DNA of 64,000 bases, from NCBI GenBank assembly GCA_002280485.1, contig NCED01000007.1:1-64000 (forward strand), given 5' to 3'. How positions within the stretch are numbered: position 1 is the first letter of the stretch; each line of letters begins with the position of its first letter. The translations under genes were made by a program, and so were the position numbers. The notes under the pieces are model-generated. The model made no database searches and was not told where the DNA came from. It was given only the letters and a program-made list of their open reading frames with translations. The DNA comes from Caulobacterales bacterium 32-69-10. Lineage in GTDB: Bacteria; Pseudomonadota; Alphaproteobacteria; Caulobacterales; Caulobacteraceae. Below are positions 40,137-50,448 of this stretch, piece after piece.

Positions 40137-41230
40137 GCCGCGGCCACGTCGCCGGTCTGGCGGCGCATGCGCCAGAAGCGGATGGTGCGCTGGGCGGCGT
40201 CGCGGGGGAGTTCGGCGTACCGCTTGCCGTACGCCTCGGCCACGCTCATGCCGCGGTCTGAATCGAGGATCAGCACAGCGAAGGTCAGGAACAGCGCCCG
40301 CTCGAAATCCGCCGCGCGGCAGATGATGGCCAGGGCGTCGATCTCCTGGCGGTCGACGATGCGGCGCGTGGTGTTGAAATCGATGTCGCTGAGTTCGGAC
40401 AGGGCCACCACGAAGCGCGTCCGCTCGCCCTGGCGCAGCAGGGCGGCGAGGGTCGGGGGCGTCATCTGCCCTGAGGCCCTGAGCTTTCGCACGTGGGCCA
40501 CGGCCTGGAGATAGTCGGAAGGCAGGGCGCCGTCGCGGGCGGCCACCGTCAGCCGCCCGACGGCCAGGGCCGCGTCGAGCGCCGCCGGATCGAGGGCGGC
40601 GTTGCGGGTCATGATCCGCTCGCGCAGGCGCGCCTCGACCACGAAATACATCTCATTCAGAAGGTCGATCGGCAGGGTCTGGCGGTCGATCACCGCCTGG
40701 TGAAGCGCCGGATTGGCGGCGGCCCGGTCGACCACCGTCTCGGCCGCCTGGCGTGACAGGGGCGCCTCGGGGTTGGACAGCAGCACGCCCAGGGTCACGT
40801 CGTCGGCCCGCTTCACCACCGTGTCGGACACGGCTTCGGACAGGTCGGTGCGGCCGGAGATGGCGCGCAGGTGCTCCTGGCCGCGACTCCTGGCCACCTC
40901 CAGCAGGTCGGCCTCGGACAGGGCGGGGGAGTGGGCCAGGATGGGCGCGGCCACGACGAAGGAATCGTCCCAGGCCAGGCGGCGGGCCAGGGCGGGCAGG
41001 GGCGGTTCGGCTTGCGCGACGCGGCCGGAGAGCTCGGCGCGGACGGCCTCCTCCATCTCGGCGGCCAGGGTGCTCAGCACCCCGTCGAACAGGGCCATCT
41101 CCTGCGGGCCGTGCGGCCCGGAGTGGGAGAAGAACAGGTCGGTGACCTCGCGCAACAGCTCCCGACGCCGGGCGCTCGATGGCTCCCGGGCCAGGGCGAT
41201 CAGGTCATCGAGCTTGGAGGAGGGCGGCAT
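40133..41230 (-). CDS. DUF2336 family protein
   Basis: 365 aa, all helical. LREVTDLFFSHSGPHGPQEMALFDGVLSTLAAEM near residues 25-58 and LSRQAAETVVDRAAANPALHQAVIDR later are typical of DUF2336. The C-terminal half includes LAIICRAADFERALFLTFAVLIL. No enzymatic motif is seen. A second family member is at 17192-18403. It lies 8 nt downstream of the Pro-rich gene on the same strand. Confidence 0.82.
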   Translation of the reverse strand: MPPSSKLDDLIALAREPSSARRRELLREVTDLFFSHSGPHGPQEMALFDGVLSTLAAEMEEAVRAELSGRVAQAEPPLPALARRLAWDDSFVVAAPILAHSPALSEADLLEVARSRGQEHLRAISGRTDLSEAVSDTVVKRADDVTLGVLLSNPEAPLSRQAAETVVDRAAANPALHQAVIDRQTLPIDLLNEMYFVVEARLRERIMTRNAALDPAALDAALAVGRLTVAARDGALPSDYLQAVAHVRKLRASGQMTPPTLAALLRQGERTRFVVALSELSDIDFNTTRRIVDRQEIDALAIICRAADFERALFLTFAVLILDSDRGMSVAEAYGKRYAELPRDAAQRTIRFWRMRRQTGDVAAA

Positions 41231-41238
41231 TCCGGCTC

Positions 41239-42333
41239 CTAGTTGTCGTCTGGGTCGGCGTCGCGGGCGCCGCGCAGGATCGCGGTTCCGGTCTTGCCAT
41301 TGGTCCGCACGACCCGATTGCGCGGCTCTGAGGAGGGCTCGCCGCCGACGCCGGAATCGATCGATGAGACCAGCTCCACGCTCTGCGCGTCGGCGTCCGA
41401 CACGGGGGCGGGCGTCGGGTCGGGGCGCAGACCGAACTGGCGATGCAGGGAGTAGTAGCGGGCGGTCTGCGGCTGGGCCGCCGACATCATCGCCACCCGC
41501 TGCGGTTCGCGCGGGTCGGTCGGGTCCGGCTGGGCGTTCGGCAGGGGCGTGGGCTCCGAGATCCGCGCCTGGGGCGGGGGGGCGTAGATCGAGGTCGGCG
41601 GCGCGGGGGGCATGCCTTGGGGCGAGAGCGCTTGCGGATTGTTCACCAGCGGCTGGGCGACCTGAGGCGGCAGGGAGCCCGGCCCCGCCAGTTGGGGCGG
41701 CACAGTGTTGGTCGGATAGACCCCGCTCGGAGCGGTCGCCGTCGAGCCTGGGGCGGCCATGGGCGCGCCCGGCGCCGGGGCGAAATAGGGCTGCGGCTGG
41801 AAGGGCTGGGTGAAGGTGGCCTGGGCCTGCTGCGGCGCCTGGGGGGCTTGGGGAGGCTGGGGAGGCTGGGGCGCTTGGGGCGCATAATAGGGCTGCTGCG
41901 GCGGCGGCATCTGGGCCGCGTATCCGTATGGAGTCATCGGCTGCTGCGGCGCCGCCGCCTGGGGCTGTGGCGCGTAGCCGTACTGGGGCGCGTACTGGGG
42001 GGGCCGGGCCTGGGGATACATGGTCGCGCGCCGCTCGACGGCGTATGGCGCGGGGGGCGCCCCGCGGCTCTGGGCGTAGGGGGCGGGCTGCAGCTGCGCG
42101 CCATAGGCCGGGCGGGCCTGGACGTAGCGCGGATAGCCGTAGCCGCCGGCCTGGGGCGGCGACTGGGGCGGGATGGTCTTGCCGGTCCAGGTCAGGACGC
42201 GCGAGGATTGGGGCTGCTGGGGGACGGGCTGGGCGTAGGTCCCCACCCCGCCGTAGCGGTCGACCTGGGCCGCGGCCGGGGCGACCGCGCAGAGGCCAAG
42301 GAGCGCCGAGGTCGCGATAAGGATGTGGCGCAT
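41239..42333 (-). CDS. Pro/Gln/Ala-rich secreted protein
   Basis: 364 aa. The signal peptide ends at AVAPAAAQ (residues 16-23). Residues about 35-260 are low-complexity, dominated by Pro, Gln, Ala and Tyr (PQAPQPPQPPQAPQAPQQ), with repeated YxPQ and APQP motifs. The C-terminal 100 residues are more ordinary and end in an acidic tail (RDADPDDN). No domain was recognised. It may be an envelope or matrix protein. Length is likely variable between strains because of the repeats. Confidence 0.65.
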   Translation of the reverse strand: MRHILIATSALLGLCAVAPAAAQVDRYGGVGTYAQPVPQQPQSSRVLTWTGKTIPPQSPPQAGGYGYPRYVQARPAYGAQLQPAPYAQSRGAPPAPYAVERRATMYPQARPPQYAPQYGYAPQPQAAAPQQPMTPYGYAAQMPPPQQPYYAPQAPQPPQPPQAPQAPQQAQATFTQPFQPQPYFAPAPGAPMAAPGSTATAPSGVYPTNTVPPQLAGPGSLPPQVAQPLVNNPQALSPQGMPPAPPTSIYAPPPQARISEPTPLPNAQPDPTDPREPQRVAMMSAAQPQTARYYSLHRQFGLRPDPTPAPVSDADAQSVELVSSIDSGVGGEPSSEPRNRVVRTNGKTGTAILRGARDADPDDN

Positions 42334-42401
42334 GGCGGACTCTCCGGGTTCGGTAGCGTTTCCCCCGGGCGAGAAGCTAGGCCCACGCGCTTAACGCCGG
42401 C

Positions 42402-43172
42402 CTAATCACGTCCCCGCCACACGGCGAGGAGCCGTCGCTCCGCCAGCTGCAACAGGCCGTAGAGTCCGGCCCCCAGGATGGCGAGGGCGAAGAGGGCGGC
42501 GAACATCTCGGCGGTGCGCAGCCGGTTGCCGGCTTCCAGGATGCGCCAGGCCAGCCCTTGCGCCCCGCCGGAGCCGGCGACGAACTCGGCGACCACCGCC
42601 CCGATCACCGATTGGCCGGCGGCGACCTTGATCCCCCCGATCACGAAGGGCACGGACGCCGGGACCTTCAACCGCGCCAGCCGCTGCAGCGGCCCCGCGC
42701 CATAGAGGTCGAACAGGCGCTGCAGGTCGGGGTCGGCTGACTTCAGGCCGGTGAGCGCGCCGGAGAACACCGGGAAGAAGGCGACCACCGCGGCCAGGAG
42801 GGTGATGGCGCGCTCCGGATGGTCGAGGCCGGCCCAGATGACGACCAGGGGCGCCACGGCGACCACCGGGGTCACCTGCAGGCTGACGGCCAGCGGCGAG
42901 ACGGCCCGCTCGACCACCGGCGACAGGGCCGTCAGCAGCGCCAGGGGCAGGGCGAAGGCCAGGGCCAGGGCGAGGGCGCACAGGGCCATGAAGAGGGTGT
43001 TCCACGCCGAGACCAGCAGTAGGGGCGCATTGGCCGCGAAGGCGGCCGCGACCGCCGACGGGGAGGGCAGGAGGTAGGCGGGAATCTGGAGCCGGCGGCA
43101 GGCGAACTCCCAGGCGCCGAGGAGGAGCGCGACCAGGACGACCGGGGCGACGAGCGAGAGGAGGCGGGTCAT
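42402..43172 (-). CDS. ABC transporter permease (SsuC/TauC/ThiX-like)
   Basis: 256 aa with about six membrane helices. The EAA-type loop reads LFDLYGAGPLQRLARLKVPASVPFVIGGIKVAAGQSVIGAV, matching permeases for sulfonate, nitrate or thiamine-precursor importers (BPD_transp_1). It pairs with the ATPase and binding protein upstream on the same strand, but a 133-nt gap holding an inverted repeat separates it from the ATPase gene. Confidence 0.87.
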   Translation of the reverse strand: MTRLLSLVAPVVLVALLLGAWEFACRRLQIPAYLLPSPSAVAAAFAANAPLLLVSAWNTLFMALCALALALAFALPLALLTALSPVVERAVSPLAVSLQVTPVVAVAPLVVIWAGLDHPERAITLLAAVVAFFPVFSGALTGLKSADPDLQRLFDLYGAGPLQRLARLKVPASVPFVIGGIKVAAGQSVIGAVVAEFVAGSGGAQGLAWRILEAGNRLRTAEMFAALFALAILGAGLYGLLQLAERRLLAVWRGRD

Positions 43173-43197
43173 GAGCGGCGCCGGCGTGCGGCGGCCT

Positions 43198-43278
43198 CGT
43201 CCTTCGACAGGCTCAGGATGAGGCCGAATCGAAGCGGCGTGGGTGTAGAAAGCCTCATCCTGAGCTTGTCGAAGGACG
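43198..43278. repeat. Inverted repeat inside the ABC transporter operon
   Basis: CGTCCTTCGACAGGCTCAGG at 43198-43217 plus ATGAGG is matched by CCTCATCCTGAGCTTGTCGA to 43272 plus AGGACG. The 26-nt arms differ at two positions and the spacer is 29 nt. This is a widespread dispersed repeat. Here it lies between the ATPase and permease cistrons. Confidence 0.8.
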
Positions 43279-43305
43279 GGGCTTTCGGTTCCGCGACCTT
43301 AGCCA

Positions 43306-44058
43306 TCACGCCGCCTTCCCCGTCACCGCGGCCTCCAGCGCCGCGGAGACCCGCTCGGCGGTTTCGCGGAACTCGGGCGAGGCGCGAAAGCCCGGCGGGC
43401 GGGGCAGGGGGCCAGCGACCTCGAAGGTGGCGGCGATACGCCCCGGCCCGGGGGTCAGCACCAGGACCCGCTGGGCCATGTAGACCGCCTCCTCGACGTT
43501 GTGGGTGACGAAGACCATGGCCGGCTTGACCTTGGCCCAGAGGCTGAGGACGTCGTCGGCGAGGCGGCGGCGGGTGATCTCGTCCAGGGCCGCGAAGGGC
43601 TCGTCGAGGAGCAGCACCCGCGGCCGGGTGACCAGGGCGCGGGCCAGGGACGCGCGCATGGCCATGCCGCCGGAAAGCTGAGCGGGGCGCAGGTGTTCAC
43701 TGTTGGATAGGCCGACGCGGGCGAGCGCCGCCCCGGCGCGGGCCCGCGCCTCGCGGCGGTCCACGCCCGCAAGCTCCAACGGCAAGGCGACATTGGTCAG
43801 GGCGCTGGCCCAGGGCGCTAGGGTGGGGGCCTGAAACACCAAGGCGGTCTCGCCCCGATTGGCGGTGCGCACCACGTCGCCTCGGCTCGGCGCCTCCAGC
43901 CCAGCCAGCAGGCGCAGGGCGGTGGACTTGCCGCAGCCGGACGGGCCGACGATGGCCAGGCTGTCGCCCGCCTCGACGCCGAGGTCGATCGGCCCGAGCG
44001 CCGGGCGGCCGCGATAATCGACCTCGGCCGCGATCAGGCCGGCCAGGGGCAGGATCAC
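43306..44058 (-). CDS. ABC transporter ATP-binding protein (SsuB/TauB/ThiZ-like)
   Basis: 250 aa from a GTG at 44058 that overlaps the stop of the binding-protein gene (GTGA). Walker A is GPSGCGKST (about residues 40-48), the signature LSGGMAMRASLARAL, Walker B LLLDEPFAALDEITR and the H-loop FVTHNVEEAVYMAQRV. The GGMAMR variant of the signature is a small departure from GGMxQR. Substrate specificity is set by the binding protein and is unknown. Confidence 0.88.
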   Translation of the reverse strand: MILPLAGLIAAEVDYRGRPALGPIDLGVEAGDSLAIVGPSGCGKSTALRLLAGLEAPSRGDVVRTANRGETALVFQAPTLAPWASALTNVALPLELAGVDRREARARAGAALARVGLSNSEHLRPAQLSGGMAMRASLARALVTRPRVLLLDEPFAALDEITRRRLADDVLSLWAKVKPAMVFVTHNVEEAVYMAQRVLVLTPGPGRIAATFEVAGPLPRPPGFRASPEFRETAERVSAALEAAVTGKAA

Positions 44059-45074
44059 GGGATGGCTTCGATCTTGGGCAGGAAGGCCAGGGTGTAGGCG
44101 GCCGTGTAGTCGAGCGTCGCAGGATAAACGCCCTGGCCCGCCGCCACGTCGAAGAAGGCCTTCCACCGGGCGTCGGTCATGGCCCCTATGCCAAGCTGCT
44201 GCGCGTCGCCGGAGTCCACGATGCCATAGGACTTCAGCTTGGCCCGCGCCTGGTCGAGGACGTCCTGGGCCATGTCCGGATTGTCCTTGCGGATCAGGGC
44301 GTTCCCCGGCGCCGGATCGCCGTCCAGATAACTCTTCCAGCCGGCGGCCGTGGCGTCGACGAAGGCCTGCACCTGCGGGGCCTGCTCGGTGATCAGGCTG
44401 TTCCTGGCCAGGACCATGGCGGCGTATCCGGGGTAGCCATTGTCGGCGAGGAGGAAGATCGCCGGCTTGATCCCGGCCTCCTTCTCGATGGTGTAGGGCT
44501 CGCTTGTGACATAGCCCTGCTGCACAGCGCGCTTGTCGGCCAGGAACGGGGCCGCGTTGAAGGTGTATTTGCGCACCTGGGCGTCGGTGAAGCCGTACTT
44601 GGCTTTCAGCCACACCCAGAAGGCGGTGACCGAGGCGTCGGCCAGCAGGATCGGGCGGCCCTTCATGTCGGCGATGGAGGCGACGCCCGCGTCCGGGTGG
44701 GCGATCAGGACCTGGGGATCCTTCTGGAAGGCGGCCATGACGGCGGTGACCGGCGCCTTTTCGGCGGCGAGGTTGAGCACGATGAAGGCGTTCGAGCCAA
44801 CGCCGAAGTCGGCCGCGCCGGAGGCCAAAAGCTGGGGCACGTTCACGCCCGGCCCGCCCTGGATGATCTGAACGTCGAGGCCCCGGCGGGAATATTCGCC
44901 GGTGGCGACCGCCTGGTAGAACCCGCCGTGCTCGGCCTCGGCCCGCCAGTCGGTGGCCAGCCTGAGCTTGGTCAGGGGCGGGGCGCCGGCGTCCTTGGGC
45001 TGTTCCTTGCGCGAGCAGGCGGCCACGAGCCCCGCCGCCAGGGCGCCGGTCAGAAGGCGGCGGTTGATCATCAT
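44055..45074 (-). CDS. ABC transporter substrate-binding lipoprotein (NMT1/THI5-like)
   Basis: 339 aa from ATG at 45074 (MMINRRLLTGALAAGLVAAC). The lipobox LVAAC places the acyl Cys at residue 20. LRLATDWRAEAEHGGFYQAVATGEYSRRGLDV and GADFGVGSNAFIV are typical of NMT1/THI5-type proteins for thiamine pyrimidines, sulfonates or nitrate. No thiamine gene and no TPP riboswitch is nearby, so the substrate is open. It heads the binding protein-ATPase-permease set. Confidence 0.85.
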   Translation of the reverse strand: MMINRRLLTGALAAGLVAACSRKEQPKDAGAPPLTKLRLATDWRAEAEHGGFYQAVATGEYSRRGLDVQIIQGGPGVNVPQLLASGAADFGVGSNAFIVLNLAAEKAPVTAVMAAFQKDPQVLIAHPDAGVASIADMKGRPILLADASVTAFWVWLKAKYGFTDAQVRKYTFNAAPFLADKRAVQQGYVTSEPYTIEKEAGIKPAIFLLADNGYPGYAAMVLARNSLITEQAPQVQAFVDATAAGWKSYLDGDPAPGNALIRKDNPDMAQDVLDQARAKLKSYGIVDSGDAQQLGIGAMTDARWKAFFDVAAGQGVYPATLDYTAAYTLAFLPKIEAIP

Positions 45075-45159
45075 GGCGGGCCCCGTGTCTGAACGGGTCG
45101 AACCTAAGCCGTGACGTCGCCTTGTCCAAGCGCCGGTGGTTCGGGATTTGGGGGCCGGA

Positions 45160-45556
45160 AATAGCAAGGGGCCGACACGGGGGTCGCCCCCTGCATCGGC
45201 CTCTCACCTGAGCCCTCCCGAAGGAGAACCCGAGTCGAGAGGCGTCCGATTCAGCGTGTCAGGTTTCCCTGACGTTCGCCCCTTCTGGGCAGGCCCCTGG
45301 AGAGTTGGGGCTATGGGGGTCGCCCCCTTCGCCTTGCCTTCCGGCGCCCTCTCTCCGCGTTCTACCCGGGTTTCCCCGGTCCGGCGGCGGCGAGTTCCTT
45401 TCGACAATTGAAGAGTGCGCCGCGAATTCTGGTCCGGCAAGCATGGCGGGCGGTCGTGGTGTGATCAAATCCAGTCGACCGGTGGATAAATCGGTGCAGA
45501 ACCCAGCTCGATCTACAGCAAATCCAGTCCCGGAAAGGATTCGTGTTGTCCACAGA
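45160..45556 (-). ncRNA. Candidate structured RNA or repeat unit, copy A
   Basis: The 45.08-45.99 kb gap holds two diverged copies of a unit of about 390 nt. Copy A, read on the minus strand, starts near a CTGTGGACAA 9-mer. It contains hairpins closed by GAAA loops (stem GTCAGG/CCTGAC at 45258-45273; GGG/CCC at 45368-45377). It ends in a GC-rich hairpin at 45168-45203 followed by TTGCTATTTCC, like a weak terminator. Conserved blocks with copy B include AGTTCCTTTCGACA (plus strand, about 45392) and GAGGCGTCCGAT. Both strands have open frames, but the differences are not biased to third positions. Confidence 0.4.
45546..45554 (+). other. DnaA-box-like 9-mer, copy A tail
   Basis: TTGTCCACA differs from the DnaA consensus TTATCCACA at one position. 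An inverted partner GGTGGATAA lies at 45481-45489. The pair recurs in copy B. Confidence 0.35.
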
Positions 45557-45604
45557 AACCATCATGCGCGGGGTTTGCCCGAGCGTGACGACTCTATGGA
45601 GGGG

Positions 45605-45990
45605 GTCCAGAAACGAGCAAGGGGTCGATGCTAAGGTTTCCCCTCGCATCGACCCCTCACCGTGGTTCTCCGTGAAGAGAACCCAAGTCTGGAGGCGTCC
45701 GATCTGGCGGCTCCGGGTCGCCCCGAACTTCACCATCTCTGGACCGTTGCTTTAGAACAAGCTCAGGGTTTCCCCTCGGCCTGTCTTCCGGCTCCGTCTT
45801 TCCGTCTTCGTCCCGGGTTTCCCCGTTTCGTCGGCGGTCAGTTCCTTTCGACAGTTGAAGGGTGCGCCCCGATTGCTTGGTCGGCAAGCGGGGGAATCTA
45901 CGCCCCTGTGACCCATTTGACGGCCGCAGTGGACAAGCCGGTGAGAAAGCCGCTAAACGATTGTAAGTGCAGATAAAAATTATCCACAGT
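45605..45990 (-). ncRNA. Candidate structured RNA or repeat unit, copy B
   Basis: Second unit, immediately upstream (minus-strand sense) of copy A. Its terminal hairpin is a perfect 11-bp stem, GGGGTCGATGC (45621-45631) with GCATCGACCCC (45646-45656). The sequence of this stem differs from copy A while the pairing is largely kept. GAAA-capped hairpins on the minus strand lie at 45766-45775 and 45815-45824 and inside the terminal stem (45635-45642). A stem GGTTCTC/GAGAACC is at 45664-45682. The unit begins beside TGTGGATAA at 45980-45988, just after the ABC-F stop. Confidence 0.4.
45980..45988 (+). other. Perfect DnaA-box 9-mer, copy B tail
   Basis: TTATCCACA is the exact consensus DnaA box in an A/T-rich patch (AGATAAAAATTATCC). 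An inverted, weaker partner AGTGGACAA lies at 45928-45936. A chance single match is possible; the repeated arrangement makes it worth testing. Confidence 0.45.
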
Positions 45991-45994
45991 CAAA

Positions 45995-47823
<1,829 letters not shown>

Positions 47824-47827
<4 letters not shown>

Positions 47828-49788
47828 TGTACGATTTCCGGTTCCACGACTTCGGGAGGGGCGGCGAGGCTTTCGAAGGTCGCCGAAAGGTCGTTGTAGA
47901 AGGCCGCCCGCGCCTCGTCGATCACCTGGCCGGGGGCGGGGTCGAAGTCGCGCACGGGCAGGCCCTGGTGGGCGGCGGTCATGAACCGTTTCCACACCGA
48001 GGCGGCCACGTCGCCGCCGCCCACGTCGCGCATCGGCCGGGCGCGGTCGTCGCCGATCCACACCCCGGCCACGATGTCGGGGGTGAAGCCGATGAACCAG
48101 GCGTCGCGGTTATCCTGGTTGGTGCCGGTCTTGCCGGCCGCCGGTCGGCCTATGGCGGCGCGCCTGCCGGTGCCGCGTTGGATCACGCCTTCCATCATGC
48201 GCACCATCTGCCCGCTCAGGGCCGCCGGGTAAACCGGCGCCGGCGCACTTCCGCTGCGCCGATAGAGCACGACCCCCTCCGGCGTGGCGATCTGCTCGAT
48301 CAGCCAGGGCAGGGAGCTGCGCCCGCCCTGCTGGAACACCTGATAGCCGGAGACGAGGTGGATCAGGCTGGTCTCGTAGGAGCCCAGGGCCACGGAGGGG
48401 CGCGGCTGGGGCGGGATCTCGGACAGGCCGAAGCGCCGGGCCAGGGTGGCGACCTTCCCGGCCCCGACCTCCTGGGTCAGCTTGACCGGCACGGTGTTGA
48501 TCGACCGGGCGAAGGCGTCGGCCAGGGTGACTTCGCCGGAATAGCCGCCGCCATAGTTCTGCGGCGCCCAGTCGCCGATCCGGACCGGGCCGTCCACGCG
48601 GATGTCCTGGGGCTTCAGCCCGCCTTGAAGGGCGGCGGCGTAGACGAAGGGTTTGAAGGCCGAGCCGGGCTGGCGGCGGGCCTGGGTCGCCCGGTTGAAG
48701 GCGCTTTCCCGATGGTCCAGCCCGCCGACCATGGCCCGGATGGCGCCCTCGGGGCCCAGGGCGACCAGGGCCCCCTGGCTGGCGCCGCGGCTGGCGTTGG
48801 CGGCGGCCGCCTCACGGATCGCCGCGGCGGCCTCGCGCTGCAAGGGGCCGTCGAGGCTGAGGCGGACCACGAGGTCGGGCCGGCCGCCTGAGACCAGCTC
48901 GCGGGCGCGGATGGCGGCGAGGTCCAGGGCGTAGCCGAACACCCCCTCGGCCGGATTGTCGGGGGCGAGGCGCGGCGGCGCGGCGCGGGCCGCGGCCTGT
49001 TCGGTCAGGGTGATCCACTTCTCGCGCCGCATCCGCTCCAGGACCAGGCGCGAGCGGGTGATCGCCGCCGCCATGTCGTTGGTGGGCGCGAGGCGCGTGG
49101 GGGCCTTGGGCAGGGCGGCGAGCACCGCGGCCTCGGCCAGGGTGAGCCGGCGGGCGGGCTTGCCGAAATAGACCTGGGCCGCCGCCTCGATGCCATAGGC
49201 GCCGGCGCCGAAGTAGATGCGGTTCAGGTAGAGTTTGAGGATGTCGTCCTTGCCCATGCGCTGCTCGATGCGCATGGCCAGCACCGCCTCCTGGATCTTG
49301 CGGCGCAAGGTCTGCTCGGGGGTCAGGAACAGGGTGCGGGCGATCTGCTGGGTGATGGTCGAGCCGCCCTCGACGATGCGGCGGGCCTGCAGGTCGGCCT
49401 TGGCCGCGCGGGCGATGCCGATCAGGTCGACGCCGAAGTGGGAATAGAACCGGCGGTCCTCGGCGGCGAGGAAGGCGTGGGGCACATAGGGCGGCAGGTC
49501 GGCCAGGCGCAGCACCTCGCCCCTAGCCGGGCCGCGCCAGCCGATCTCGGTCCCGTTGCGGTCGTGGAATTCCATGCTGGGGGGCTGGTTCAGCCGCCAA
49601 AGCGCCGCCTGGTCCGGCGCCTGCGGCAGGTCGGCCAGGGCGAGGCGCCAGACCCACACCGCCAGCAGCACCCCCACCAGCACGCCGGCCGCGCCCATGA
49701 CCCCGATCACGGCGATCGTCGCCCGGCGCTTGCGCGAGCGTCCGTGCGCGAGGTCTGCGCGGATTGGGGGAGGGGGGGCGTCGGACAA
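47824..49788 (-). CDS. Class A penicillin-binding protein (PBP1-type, bifunctional)
   Basis: 654 aa. One membrane anchor (about residues 25-48, VIGVMGAAGVLVGVLLAVWVW) precedes a glycosyltransferase-51 domain with EDRRFYSHFGVD (catalytic Glu, about residue 110), EGGSTITQQIARTLFL and RKIQEAVLAMRIEQ. The transpeptidase domain has SAFKPF (nucleophile Ser, about 375), SIN and KTGT (about 550). It polymerises and crosslinks peptidoglycan. The short length and lack of an OB domain resemble PbpC/PBP1c-like or Caulobacter PbpX-type enzymes. Confidence 0.92.
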
Positions 49789-49882
49789 GGCGGATATCGG
49801 CCCTTCGGGTTCGGCGATGACGGGATCGGGCCTATATAGGCGGCCAGCCCTTCCCGTGCGTCACGCGTATCGAGTCCCCACG

Positions 49883-50344
49883 ATGAACGAAAAGCCCTTC
49901 TGGGAGGTCAAGCGGCTCGACCGGATGAGCAAGGGCGAGTGGGAGAGCCTGTGCGACGGCTGCGGCCGCTGCTGCCTGATCCGCTTCGAGGACGAGGACA
50001 CCGGCACGGTCATGCCGACGCGGGTCGCCTGCCAGCTGTTCGACGACGCGACCTGCCGCTGTTCCGACTACGCGCGCCGCAAGCGCTATGTGCCCGACTG
50101 CGTGAAACTGACCCCCTGGAACATCGAGGCGCTGCAGTGGATGCCGCTGTCGTGCGCCTATCGCCGGCTGCACGAAGGGCGGGGCCTGCCCGACTGGCAC
50201 CCCCTGGTCACCGGCGATCCCGAAAGCGTGCACCGGGCCGGGATCAGCATGCGCGGCCAGACCATTTCCGAGCGGGTGCTCGCCGCCCCCGAGGATGCGC
50301 TGGATTTCGAAGCGCCCGAGCTGCTCATCGACCCGGATCGGTGA
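49883..50344 (+). CDS. YcgN family cysteine-cluster protein (UPF0260)
   Basis: 153 aa from ATG at 49883 (MNEKPFWEVKRLDRMSKGEW). The cysteine cluster reads LCDGCGRCCLIR, then CQLFDDATCRCSDY and VPDCVKLTP, with WMPLSCAYRRLHEGR near the end. These are the full YcgN/UPF0260 signatures. The cysteines likely bind zinc or an iron-sulfur cluster; function is unknown. It is divergent from the PBP gene. Confidence 0.9.
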   Translation: MNEKPFWEVKRLDRMSKGEWESLCDGCGRCCLIRFEDEDTGTVMPTRVACQLFDDATCRCSDYARRKRYVPDCVKLTPWNIEALQWMPLSCAYRRLHEGRGLPDWHPLVTGDPESVHRAGISMRGQTISERVLAAPEDALDFEAPELLIDPDR

Positions 50345-50364
50345 CGAATGCGGGTTCATTGAAT

Positions 50365-50390
50365 CTTATGTGGCATTAATGCCACATAAG
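50365..50390. promoter_or_regulatory. Perfect 26-bp palindrome
   Basis: CTTATGTGGCATTAATGCC followed by ACATAAG is exactly self-complementary with no loop, and A/T-rich in a GC-rich genome. It lies 20 nt after the YcgN stop and about 60 nt upstream of the DnaJ-like gene. This fits a dimeric regulator operator better than a terminator, since no T-tract follows. The binding protein is unknown. Confidence 0.55.
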
Positions 50391-50448
50391 GCCTTGTAAG
50401 CCCGGGCCAATCGCTTAATTGAGGGCGACACGTTTCGAGGGGCTGTCT

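Noticed and set aside
45075..45140. TPP riboswitch upstream of the THI5-like binding protein
   Set aside because: A GGGTCGAACCT string is on the wrong strand, and the other conserved THI-box segments are missing.
45204..45887. Related 76-78-residue minus-strand peptides in the two tandem units (share RTLQLSKGT)
   Set aside because: Held back as proteins: differences between the copies are not concentrated at third codon positions, both strands are open, and hairpins explain the conserved blocks. Not fully excluded.
45075..45994. Chromosomal replication origin
   Set aside because: Only one perfect DnaA box plus weak ones, and none of the genes that flank oriC in Caulobacter (hemE, dnaA region) are nearby.
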